DNA of 7,037 nt from Firmicutes bacterium CAG:110 (GTDB lineage: Bacteria; Bacillota; Clostridia; Oscillospirales; Oscillospiraceae): contig HF988053.1 in assembly GCA_000434635.1 (NCBI GenBank), positions 20,663 through 27,699 of the forward strand, read 5' to 3'. This document shows, piece by piece, positions 1-5,968 of the stretch. Position 1 is the first letter of the stretch, and every line of letters begins with the position of its first letter. The notes under the pieces were generated by a model. It ran no database searches, was not told where the DNA came from, and saw nothing but the letters and a program-made list of their open reading frames with translations. The position numbers and the translations under genes are program-made.

Positions 1-1
1 C

Positions 2-274
2 ACGACGGCGGCAAGAGAGGTGCCCAGCGCCTTTACGGGGCGGCTGAACACCATTTTCCGGGAATGCGTCACCAGCTTTGACTATGCCCAGAACATCATC
101 GTCATCCACACCCTTCCGGGACTGGCCAACGCGGCGGCCTCCGCGCTGGACGCCATGAATATGAACGTGGTGCTGGGGACGCTGGCCGGTGACGACACGG
201 CAGTGGTCATCATGCGGGATACCAACGCCGCCGCTGCCTTCTGCGGTGAGATCAAGAGCCTGATAGGCGGCTGA
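2..274 (+). CDS. argR: Arginine repressor ArgR (AhrC), C-terminal part
   Basis: The open frame enters from the left edge with no stop and ends at TGA 272-274, giving the last 90 residues of the protein; the DNA-binding N-terminus lies outside the window. What remains matches the ArgR C-terminal oligomerisation and arginine-binding domain: a GLANAAASALD helix followed by a VLGTLAGDDTAVVIMRD strand-loop-strand, where the GDD aspartates are the family's arginine-binding residues. In this family arginine binding promotes hexamer formation and operator binding, repressing arginine biosynthesis and, in Bacillus, activating catabolism. The GTG at position 20 is internal and not the true start. The gene lies 14 nt before recN, the usual Firmicute argR/ahrC-recN order, and the two are probably co-transcribed. 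Identity rests on motif and neighbour together. Confidence 0.9.
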   Translation, partial: TTAAREVPSAFTGRLNTIFRECVTSFDYAQNIIVIHTLPGLANAAASALDAMNMNVVLGTLAGDDTAVVIMRDTNAAAAFCGEIKSLIGG

Positions 275-288
275 GAGGGGGAATAACC

Positions 289-1938
289 GTGCTGAGCCTT
301 CTGCATATTGAAAATATCGCGGTGATAGAAAGCGCGGATATTTCCTTCGACGGGGGATTTACTGTCCTCACCGGCGAGACCGGCGCGGGCAAATCCATTG
401 TCATTGACGCGATTTCAGCCATCCTCGGCGAGCGGGCATACCGGGACATGATAAGGACCGGGGCAAATAAGGCCACCGTCCGGGCGGTGTTTACCGGGGT
501 TCCAAAGTTACAGTGGTTCGAGGACAACGGCGTGGAATACGACCCGGAGACCATCGTCCAGCGGGAGATTTTTCTGGACGGGAAAAATGTCTGCCGGGTC
601 AACGGAAGCCTCGTAACGGTGTCCATTCTGCGGAAGCTGGGTATCCAGCTTATCAACATCCACGGCCAGCATGATTCCGCGTCGCTGTTTGATGAGGACA
701 ACCATCTTGCTTTTCTGGACGCATTTGCCGGGAATGAGGCGCTGCGGAGCGATTACGGCGAAAAATACGAGACTGTGGCGAAGCTGCGGCGGGAAATCGA
801 CCGCCTGACCATGGACGAAGGGGAAAAGCTGCGCCGCATGGAGACCCTGAAATACCAGATCGCCGAGATCGAAAAGGCAGAGCTGGAGCCGGGAGAGGAC
901 GAAAAACTGGAAGACCGGCGGAAGATCCTGCAAAACGCCGAAAAGCTGAGCAACGGCATGGAAACGGCCGTGGAATGTCTCTACGGCGGGGACGATACCG
1001 ACGGCGCCGCCGGGCTGCTCGCACAGGCGGAGTACGCCCTTGCGCGGCTGTCCCGGTTCAGCGACAGCTTCAACGCTCTGCATGAACGGGTAGCCGACCT
1101 GATGTATCAGGTTCAGGATGCCGCTGAGGAGGTTCGGGACGCCCGGGACGGCTTAAGCTATTCCGCCGACGAGCTGGAACAGATCGAGTCCCGGCTGGAC
1201 GTCATTCACAAGCTGCGCCGGAAGTACGGCACGACCTGCGAGGATATCCTTGCGTATCTTGACAGCGCGAGAAAAGAGCTGGACGACATCGAATTTGCCG
1301 ACGACCATCTGGAACGGCTGAAAGCGAAGCTCCAGAAGGCGGAAAAAGCCGCATGGGACGCGGCGATCGCCCTCCGGGAGAATCGGAAAGCGGCGGCAAA
1401 GGCCATGTCGGAGCGCATCCTGACGGAGCTGACCCAGCTGGATATGCCGAGAGTGCAGTTTTCCTGCGAGTTCCGGGAGACGGAGCTGACTGTAGCCGGC
1501 GCGGACGCCGTGGCGTTTTACATGTCCGCCAACGCGGGCGAAGCCCTGAAGCCCATGAGCAAGGTGGCCTCCGGCGGTGAGCTGGCGCGAATCATGCTTG
1601 CCATGAAGAACGTTCTGGCGGAAAAAGACCAGGTGGAGACCCTGATTTTCGACGAGGTGGACACCGGCGTTTCCGGCCGCGCCGCCCAGAAGGTCGCCCA
1701 GAAGCTGAAAAGCGTCGCCGCCCACAAACAGGTGCTGTGCGTCACCCATCTGCCCCAGCTGGCGGCGCTGGCGGACAACCATCTGCTCATCGCCAAGCAG
1801 GAGCGGAACGGACGGACATACACCTCCGTGACGCCTCTGGACTTGGAGGGAAGAAAGCGGGAGCTGGCGCGTATCATCGGCGGCGCGACGATTACCGAAA
1901 CCACGCTGAAAAGCGCGGAGGAAATGCTGCGGGGATAA
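289..1938 (+). CDS. recN: DNA repair protein RecN (SMC-like ATPase)
   Basis: This 549-residue protein has the full RecN layout and normal family length. The N-terminal ATPase half carries Walker A GETGAGKS (residues 29-36) and the RecN-typical NIHGQHDSASLFD segment. A long charged helical region, roughly residues 150-370, fits the antiparallel coiled coil. The C-terminal half holds the ABC signature SGGE (428-431), Walker B LIFDE (452-456) with catalytic E456, a D-loop (VDTGVSG) and the switch His 487 in VTHLPQLAALAD. RecN is a cytosolic cohesin-like protein recruited to double-strand breaks early in recombinational repair. The start is GTG 289, chosen because AGGGGG (276-281) sits 7 nt upstream and the protein then begins MLSLLHIENIAVIE as expected. 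All ATPase motifs are intact. No LexA box can be judged, since the operon promoter lies outside the window. Confidence 0.97.
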   Translation: MLSLLHIENIAVIESADISFDGGFTVLTGETGAGKSIVIDAISAILGERAYRDMIRTGANKATVRAVFTGVPKLQWFEDNGVEYDPETIVQREIFLDGKNVCRVNGSLVTVSILRKLGIQLINIHGQHDSASLFDEDNHLAFLDAFAGNEALRSDYGEKYETVAKLRREIDRLTMDEGEKLRRMETLKYQIAEIEKAELEPGEDEKLEDRRKILQNAEKLSNGMETAVECLYGGDDTDGAAGLLAQAEYALARLSRFSDSFNALHERVADLMYQVQDAAEEVRDARDGLSYSADELEQIESRLDVIHKLRRKYGTTCEDILAYLDSARKELDDIEFADDHLERLKAKLQKAEKAAWDAAIALRENRKAAAKAMSERILTELTQLDMPRVQFSCEFRETELTVAGADAVAFYMSANAGEALKPMSKVASGGELARIMLAMKNVLAEKDQVETLIFDEVDTGVSGRAAQKVAQKLKSVAAHKQVLCVTHLPQLAALADNHLLIAKQERNGRTYTSVTPLDLEGRKRELARIIGGATITETTLKSAEEMLRG

Positions 1939-1974
1939 GCCGTCGGTTTACACAGAATTTATGCGAGTTTACCC

Positions 1975-2006
1975 TTGACAAATTCCGCTCTGTTTGTTAG
2001 GATAAT
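1975..2006 (+). promoter_or_regulatory. Sigma-A type promoter of the tyrosine T-box operon
   Basis: A perfect -35 box TTGACA (1975-1980) is followed after 17 nt by TAGGAT (1998-2003); the overlapping GATAAT (2001-2006) is an alternative -10 with looser spacing. It starts 36 nt after the recN stop and just before the T-box leader, so transcription should begin near 2010. The AT-rich character of this short stretch contrasts with the flanking genes. Confidence 0.8.
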
Positions 2007-2009
2007 GCA

Positions 2010-2266
2010 AGCAACACAGTGATGGGAAGAAGTAAGCGTCCCGATTCCCGCCAGAGAGCTGCCGGTTGGTGCAAGGCAGTGGGGAAAAGCGCCGAAATAC
2101 CTCCCGGAGTGGCCTTTCTGAACGGTAGTAGGGAAGGACGGGGTTCGCCCGGTACAGCGAGAGGCGTTGCTGGACGCCGTGAGGGCATTTTTCGTGAGAA
2201 AGTGCCGAATTAGAGGTGGTACCGCGTATTTTACGCCCTCTATCCGTTTGGATAGAGGGCGTTTTT
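2010..2266 (+). promoter_or_regulatory. Tyrosine-specific T-box riboswitch leader
   Basis: The leader RNA can be folded by hand into a T-box. Stem I base pairs GGGA (2024-2027) with TCCC (2102-2105). The specifier loop has the S-turn halves AGTA (2031-2034) and GAA (2094-2096), followed by UAC (2098-2100), a tyrosine codon. Above it, TTCCC (2045-2049) pairs with GGGAA (2082-2086), then comes the AGAGAG bulge (2053-2058) and CTGCC/GGCAG (2059-2063/2075-2079) capped by a GGTTGGTGCAA loop. A stem III candidate is GGCGT/ACGCC (2163-2167/2174-2178). The antiterminator pairs GAGG (2213-2216) with CCTC (2237-2240) and GCGU (2224-2227) with ACGC (2233-2236), leaving the bulge UGGUACC. UGGU can pair with the ACCA end of tRNA-Tyr. 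Uncharged tRNA-Tyr should therefore favour read-through into the peptidase, tyrS and GNAT genes. The T-box class is near certain; tyrosine specificity is inferred from the codon plus downstream tyrS. Confidence 0.95.
2233..2266 (+). terminator. Regulated intrinsic terminator of the T-box
   Basis: A perfect 13-bp stem (2233-2245 with 2250-2262) closes a GTTT loop and runs into five T residues (2262-2266). Its 5' arm shares ACGCCCTC (2233-2240) with the antiterminator, so the two structures are mutually exclusive, as expected for a transcription-attenuating T-box. Confidence 0.95.
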
Positions 2267-2287
2267 CCATAAAAAGGAGGGGATACT

Positions 2288-3220
2288 ATGCTGACACGAC
2301 CCATGGACATCCTGAGTGCGTTTCCCGTGCGGAAAAGCAAACAGCAGAAGCAGGAATTCCGGGATGCGGCGCAGTCTTATTTATCGCAGTTCGGCTATTC
2401 GGCAAGCGTCGAAAAGGGGAGCTTCGGCTGCCGGAACATGGTGATCGGAGACCCGGAGACGGCGCAGTACCTGATCACCGCCCACTATGACACCTGCGCG
2501 CGCCTGCCCATTCCCAATCTGATCACGCCGTGCAATTTCTGGGCATTTTTGGGATATCAGCTGGTCGTTATGCTGCTGATGCTTCTCGTTCCGGCGATTC
2601 CGGGTGCGCTGGCAGGGCTGCTTGCGGGAAGCTTCGACGTTGGTTATTACGTGTGGTTTCTCTGCGTGTGGGCGGTGATCGCGCTGGTGATGATCGGCCC
2701 CGCCAATAAGCACAACGCCAACGACAATACCTCCGGCGTGGTCACGCTGCTGGAAATCGCCCGTTCCCTGCCGGAAAGCCAGCGGGGCAAGGTCTGCTTT
2801 GTCCTGTTCGATCTGGAAGAAGCAGGGCTGATCGGTTCCGCCGCCTACCGCAAGGCGCACAAAAAGGCGTCTGACAGCCAGCTTGTCCTCAATCTGGACT
2901 GCGTGGGAGACGGGGATCACATTCGCTTCTTCCCTACGAAAAAGCTGAAAAAAGACCGGAAAAGGCTGACTTCCCTCTATAAAGCCTGCGGTTATTTTGG
3001 GAAAAAGGACGTGCTGGTTCACGAAAAGGGCTTTTCCGTCTACCCCTCCGATCAGGCGAATTTCCCTTACGGCGTGGGCATCTGCGCACTGCGGAAAAAG
3101 GGGAAAACGCTGTATCTGTCCCGCATCCACACACCCAAAGACACCATTCTGGAAGAAACAAACGTCAATATTCTGCGCGCGGCTCTGATCACATTCATCA
3201 CCTGCGGCGCAGTGCAATAA
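2288..3220 (+). CDS. M28-family zinc peptidase with an internal membrane hairpin
   Basis: This 310-residue protein shows every metal-site motif of the M28 aminopeptidase family: H66 and D68 in AHYDT, D146 in NANDNTSG, the E177-E178 pair in FDLEEAGLIGS, D204 in LNLDCVGDGD and H281 near the C-terminus in SRIHTPKD. By family analogy H66, D146, E178, D204 and H281 bind two zinc ions and E177 is the catalytic base. There is no signal peptide. Two hydrophobic segments, about residues 84-113 and 118-137, lie between the first His and the second Asp. They look like a transmembrane hairpin that would leave both halves of the catalytic domain on the same, probably cytosolic, face. The ATG at 2288 follows AGGAGG (2275-2280) by 7 nt. 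It is the first gene after the T-box and sits 15 nt before tyrS. Substrate is unknown; release of N-terminal amino acids from peptides is a family-based guess. Confidence 0.85.
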   Translation: MLTRPMDILSAFPVRKSKQQKQEFRDAAQSYLSQFGYSASVEKGSFGCRNMVIGDPETAQYLITAHYDTCARLPIPNLITPCNFWAFLGYQLVVMLLMLLVPAIPGALAGLLAGSFDVGYYVWFLCVWAVIALVMIGPANKHNANDNTSGVVTLLEIARSLPESQRGKVCFVLFDLEEAGLIGSAAYRKAHKKASDSQLVLNLDCVGDGDHIRFFPTKKLKKDRKRLTSLYKACGYFGKKDVLVHEKGFSVYPSDQANFPYGVGICALRKKGKTLYLSRIHTPKDTILEETNVNILRAALITFITCGAVQ

Positions 3221-3235
3221 GAAAGGAAATGTAAC

Positions 3236-4459
3236 ATGAAACTGTATGACGAACTGGTTGCCCGGGGACTGATCGCCCAGGTGACCAACGAGGAAGAGAT
3301 TCGGGAAATGATTGACAACGGCAAGGCCACCTTCTACATTGGCTTTGACTGCACCGCCGACAGTCTGACCGCCGGCCACTTCATGGCGCTGACTCTGATG
3401 AAGCGTCTGCAAATGGCGGGCAACAAGCCCATCGCCCTGATCGGCGGCGGCACGACCATGATCGGCGACCCCTCCGGCCGTACCGATATGCGGAAAATGC
3501 TCACCAAGGAGGACATCAACCACAACGCCGAGTGCTTCAAAAAGCAGATGGAGCGCTTCATCGAGTTTGGCGAGGGCAAGGCGCAGATGGTCAACAACGC
3601 CGACTGGCTGCTGGACCTGAACTACGTGGAGCTGCTGCGGGAAGTTGGCGCGTGCTTCTCCGTCAACAACATGCTCCGGGCGGACTGCTACCGCCAGCGC
3701 ATGGAGCGGGGACTGTCCTTCCTGGAATTCAACTACATGATCATGCAGTCCTACGACTTCTACCACCTGTTCCAGCATTTTGGCTGCAATATGCAGTTCG
3801 GCGGCAACGACCAGTGGAGCAACATGCTGGGCGGCACCGAGCTGATCCGCAAGAAGCTGGGCAAGGACGCCCACTGCATGACCATCACGCTGCTGACGGA
3901 CTCTCAGGGCAACAAGATGGGCAAGACCGCCGGAAACGCTGTCTGGCTGGACGCCAACAAGACTTCTCCCTTTGAATTCTACCAGTACTGGCGGAACGTG
4001 GGCGATGCCGACGTGATGAAGTGCATCCGGATGCTGACCTTCCTGCCTCTGGAGCAGATCAATGAGATGGACACATGGGCGGACGCCAAGCTCAACGAGG
4101 CCAAGGAAATTCTCGCCTACGAGCTGACCAAGATGGTTCACGGCGAAGAAGAGGCTGAAAAGGCCAGAGCTGCTGCCAAGGCGCTGTTTGTGGGCGGCGG
4201 CGACGACGCCAATATGCCTACCACGGAAATTTCCGCCGACAAGCTGGTGGACGGCAAGATCGGCATTCTGAACCTGATGGTGGCCTGCGGACTGGCGCCC
4301 TCCAACAAGCAGGCGCGGCAGCTGGTGGAGCAGGGCGGCGTTCTGGTCAACGACGAGAAGGTGCCCAATGCCCAGTTCGCCGTGACGGAGGAGATGCTGA
4401 AAGCGGGCGTGAAGATCCGCAAGGGCAAGAAGATTTTCCACAAAGCGGTGCTGGCCTGA
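3236..4459 (+). CDS. tyrS: Tyrosyl-tRNA synthetase
   Basis: This cytosolic class I synthetase of 407 residues charges tRNA-Tyr with tyrosine using ATP. Residue numbers almost match the classical Bacillus stearothermophilus enzyme: Y34 and D38 (tyrosine site), T40, G47-H48, then Y167, Q171 and D174 in YMIMQSYD, and D192-Q193 in GGNDQWSN. The KMSKS loop is KMGKT (227-231), common in TyrRS. Residues from about 343 to the end form an S4-like RNA-binding domain (GILNLMVACGLAPSNKQARQLVEQGG). The odd point is the HIGH motif, which reads T45-A-G-H48 instead of H-x-G-H. The ATG at 3236 follows GAAAGGAA (3221-3228), 15 nt after the peptidase stop. Expression should be controlled by the upstream T-box. 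Codon use is strongly biased to GC-ending codons, fitting a well-expressed gene. Confidence 0.97.
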   Translation: MKLYDELVARGLIAQVTNEEEIREMIDNGKATFYIGFDCTADSLTAGHFMALTLMKRLQMAGNKPIALIGGGTTMIGDPSGRTDMRKMLTKEDINHNAECFKKQMERFIEFGEGKAQMVNNADWLLDLNYVELLREVGACFSVNNMLRADCYRQRMERGLSFLEFNYMIMQSYDFYHLFQHFGCNMQFGGNDQWSNMLGGTELIRKKLGKDAHCMTITLLTDSQGNKMGKTAGNAVWLDANKTSPFEFYQYWRNVGDADVMKCIRMLTFLPLEQINEMDTWADAKLNEAKEILAYELTKMVHGEEEAEKARAAAKALFVGGGDDANMPTTEISADKLVDGKIGILNLMVACGLAPSNKQARQLVEQGGVLVNDEKVPNAQFAVTEEMLKAGVKIRKGKKIFHKAVLA

Positions 4460-4914
4460 TGCTGGAACTTGCAGTGGAGACCGACCGGGAAGCGGTGAAC
4501 CGGCTGGCCTGTCAGGTACACGCCATGCACGTTGGCTGGTTGCCGGAGACTTACGAAATGCCCCCGGAAATGTACCCAAAGGAGCGGTTCCAGAAAGCGA
4601 TCGCGGAACGATCGTTATATGTAGCCCGACTGCATGGCGCGGTCGTGGGCTATATGAACCTGATGATCCGGAATTTCGACGGGTTGGGTCTGAAAAAGCG
4701 GAAGGTTCTGCGGATTGACGAAATTGCCGTGGAGGAAAGTCTTCGCGGTCAGGGCGTCGGCACGGAGATGATGGAAGATGTCCGCGCCTTAGCGAAGACG
4801 CTCGGCTGCACGAGTTTGCAGCTGGGGGTTTACCCCCAGAACGCCGCCGCCGTGGCTTTCTACCAGAAGTGCGGCTTTACCGTCCGCAGTTTGGAAATGC
4901 AGAGGAAGCTGTAA
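4459..4914 (+). CDS. GNAT-family N-acetyltransferase
   Basis: The 151-residue product has the single-domain length and pattern of GNAT acetyltransferases, which move an acetyl group from acetyl-CoA to an amine. The DEIAVEESLRGQGVGTEMM segment contains the acetyl-CoA pyrophosphate-binding motif R96-G-Q-G-V-G101. Strand 5 (TSLQLGVYPQNAAAVAFYQKCGF) has the family's Asn and the late Tyr135, a possible general acid. The N-terminal part (CQVHAMHVGWLPETY) probably forms the acceptor pocket, but the substrate cannot be read from sequence. Its ATG overlaps the tyrS stop in TGATG, implying translational coupling and shared T-box control. No antitoxin-like gene is adjacent, which argues against a GNAT toxin. 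Other targets, such as a ribosomal protein, an amino acid or an antibiotic, remain possible. Confidence 0.85.
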   Translation: MLELAVETDREAVNRLACQVHAMHVGWLPETYEMPPEMYPKERFQKAIAERSLYVARLHGAVVGYMNLMIRNFDGLGLKKRKVLRIDEIAVEESLRGQGVGTEMMEDVRALAKTLGCTSLQLGVYPQNAAAVAFYQKCGFTVRSLEMQRKL

Positions 4915-4965
4915 CAGAAAACACAGGCCGTCCGCGGAACATGCGGACGGCCTGACCGTTTTCTG
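4915..4965 (-). terminator. GC-rich hairpin, likely terminator for dapA
   Basis: A 12-bp stem (4924-4935 with 4943-4954) has a GGAACAT loop. It sits inside an outer 8-bp pairing of CAGAAAAC (4915-4922) with GTTTTCTG (4958-4965). Read on the - strand, the stem is followed almost at once by TGTTTTCTG, a usable U-rich tail for transcripts of dapA. On the + strand the T residues come only after ACCG, so it would be weaker there. It may act in both directions. Confidence 0.65.
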
Positions 4966-4992
4966 AACGCCGCCCGGAGGGACGGCGTTTTT
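4966..4992 (+). terminator. Intrinsic terminator of the tyrS-GNAT operon
   Basis: AACGCCG (4966-4972) pairs with CGGCGTT (4983-4989), with an inner CCC/GGG pairing and one bulged A. The T-run 4988-4992 follows directly on the + strand. It lies just beyond the 3' end of the convergent dapA gene and ends the operon that starts at the T-box. Confidence 0.8.
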
Positions 4993-4995
4993 CGT

Positions 4996-5862
4996 TTACA
5001 GCAGGTACTTTTTCAGCTTTTCCAGATTTTCTTCGCTCATAGGGGTCAGCGGCAGGCGGCAGCCACCGCAGTCATAGCCGATGAGCTGCATGGCGGCTTT
5101 TACGGGAATGGGGTTGACCTCGCAGAACAGCAGCTCAATGAGGGGCAGCAGCTCCGCCTGCAATGCGGCGGCGGTGTCGAAATCTCCTGCCAGCGCCGCC
5201 TGCGCCATGGCCTGCGTCTCCACGGGGGCGACGTTGGACAGAACCGAAATGACGCCCTGCCCGCCCAGCGACATTACCGCGACCGCCTGATCGTCATTGC
5301 CGCTCCAAACGGGGAAATCCGGGCAGGCGGCGCAGAGCTTCCCGATTTTGGAGATGCTGGAAGACGCTTCCTTGACTCCCGCCAGATTGGGGATGCGTGA
5401 CAACCGGTCGTAGACCTCCACGGGAATATCAACGCCGGTACGGGAGGGAACGTTGTAGGCGATGACCGGGATATGTACCGCTCCGGCGACTGCGCTGTAG
5501 TGGGCAAGCAGACCCTCCGGCGTGGCCTTGTTGTAGTAGGGGGTGACCACGAGCAGCGCGTCCGCTCCCGCGCCCTCCGCTGCCCGGCTCAGCGCCGCCG
5601 CGTGTTCCGTGCAGTTTGACCCGGTTCCGGCGATGATGAGACAGCTGTCCCCGACGTATGCCTTTGCCCGGCGGAACAGTTCCAGCTTTTCGCAGTCGGA
5701 CAGGGTGGCGGACTCTCCGGTGGTGCCGCAGATCACCACGGCTTCGATGCCCGCGTCGATTTGCCGCCGCAGCAGCTGCTCCATCATGGGATAGTTAACC
5801 TTTCCCCCGAGGAACGGGGTGACGAGTGCCGTACAGGCTCCTGTAAAGAATGGTTGCTTCAT
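4996..5862 (-). CDS. dapA: 4-hydroxy-tetrahydrodipicolinate synthase (DapA)
   Basis: DapA condenses pyruvate with aspartate semialdehyde, the first committed step toward diaminopimelate and lysine. The 288-residue product has the TIM-barrel motifs in order: GTTGES with T47-T48, TPYYNK with Y109-Y110, YNVPSRTG with Y136 and R141, and the Schiff-base lysine K164 in GVKEASS. These sit three residues beyond E. coli Y107, Y133, R138 and K161. R141 and the GTTGE form favour DapA over N-acetylneuraminate lyase or sugar-acid aldolases in the same superfamily. The frame stays open upstream to 5970, but ATG at 5862 is chosen because a GGAGG lies 9 nt before it and MKQPFFTGACTALVTPF is the normal DapA beginning. 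It stands alone, convergent to the tyrS operon and divergent from queA. The short upstream gap leaves no room for a lysine riboswitch. Confidence 0.96.
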   Translation of the reverse strand: MKQPFFTGACTALVTPFLGGKVNYPMMEQLLRRQIDAGIEAVVICGTTGESATLSDCEKLELFRRAKAYVGDSCLIIAGTGSNCTEHAAALSRAAEGAGADALLVVTPYYNKATPEGLLAHYSAVAGAVHIPVIAYNVPSRTGVDIPVEVYDRLSRIPNLAGVKEASSSISKIGKLCAACPDFPVWSGNDDQAVAVMSLGGQGVISVLSNVAPVETQAMAQAALAGDFDTAAALQAELLPLIELLFCEVNPIPVKAAMQLIGYDCGGCRLPLTPMSEENLEKLKKYLL

Positions 5863-5911
5863 AGGCTGATACCTCCACGCCAGTCTATGCCGGGGGAATG
5901 TATTTTGTCTG

Positions 5912-5940
5912 TTGCAAAACGGGAAAAAATGGGCTATACT
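5912..5940 (+). promoter_or_regulatory. Promoter of queA
   Basis: TTGCAA (5912-5917) and TATACT (5935-5940) are separated by exactly 17 nt, giving a good sigma-A type promoter with a start near 5947. That leaves a leader of about 22 nt. The leader contains the ribosome binding site AGGGAGG but has no room for a structured riboswitch. No comparably clear promoter for the divergent dapA was found on the opposite strand. Confidence 0.7.
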
Positions 5941-5968
5941 GTGGGCACAGAGAATAGGGAGGAAAACC

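Noticed and set aside
2019..2213. A short open frame inside the leader before the peptidase, possibly a leader peptide
   Set aside because: It lies across the folded T-box, lacks a ribosome binding site, and the RNA structure explains the sequence fully.
2381..4579. A 732-codon open frame on the - strand opposite the peptidase and tyrS
   Set aside because: It lies antisense to two genes with complete catalytic motifs, its translation is low-complexity (rich in His, Gln, Val, Leu and Arg) with no recognisable domain, and it is explained by GC-rich codon bias removing stops from the complementary frame.
4597..4616. GCGATCGC palindrome next to a second CGATCG, also GCGATCGC at 1363-1370
   Set aside because: It resembles the cyanobacterial HIP1 octamer, but only two copies occur, both inside coding sequence, which is compatible with chance in GC-rich DNA.
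5912..5968. A longer QueA starting at TTG 5912
   Set aside because: The TTG coincides with the -35 box, has no ribosome binding site, and ATG 5969 has AGGGAGG 6 nt upstream.
5863..5968. A - strand promoter for dapA, for example TACATT or TATTCT as -10
   Set aside because: None of the candidate -10 hexamers has a reasonable -35 at 16-18 nt spacing, so no call was made.
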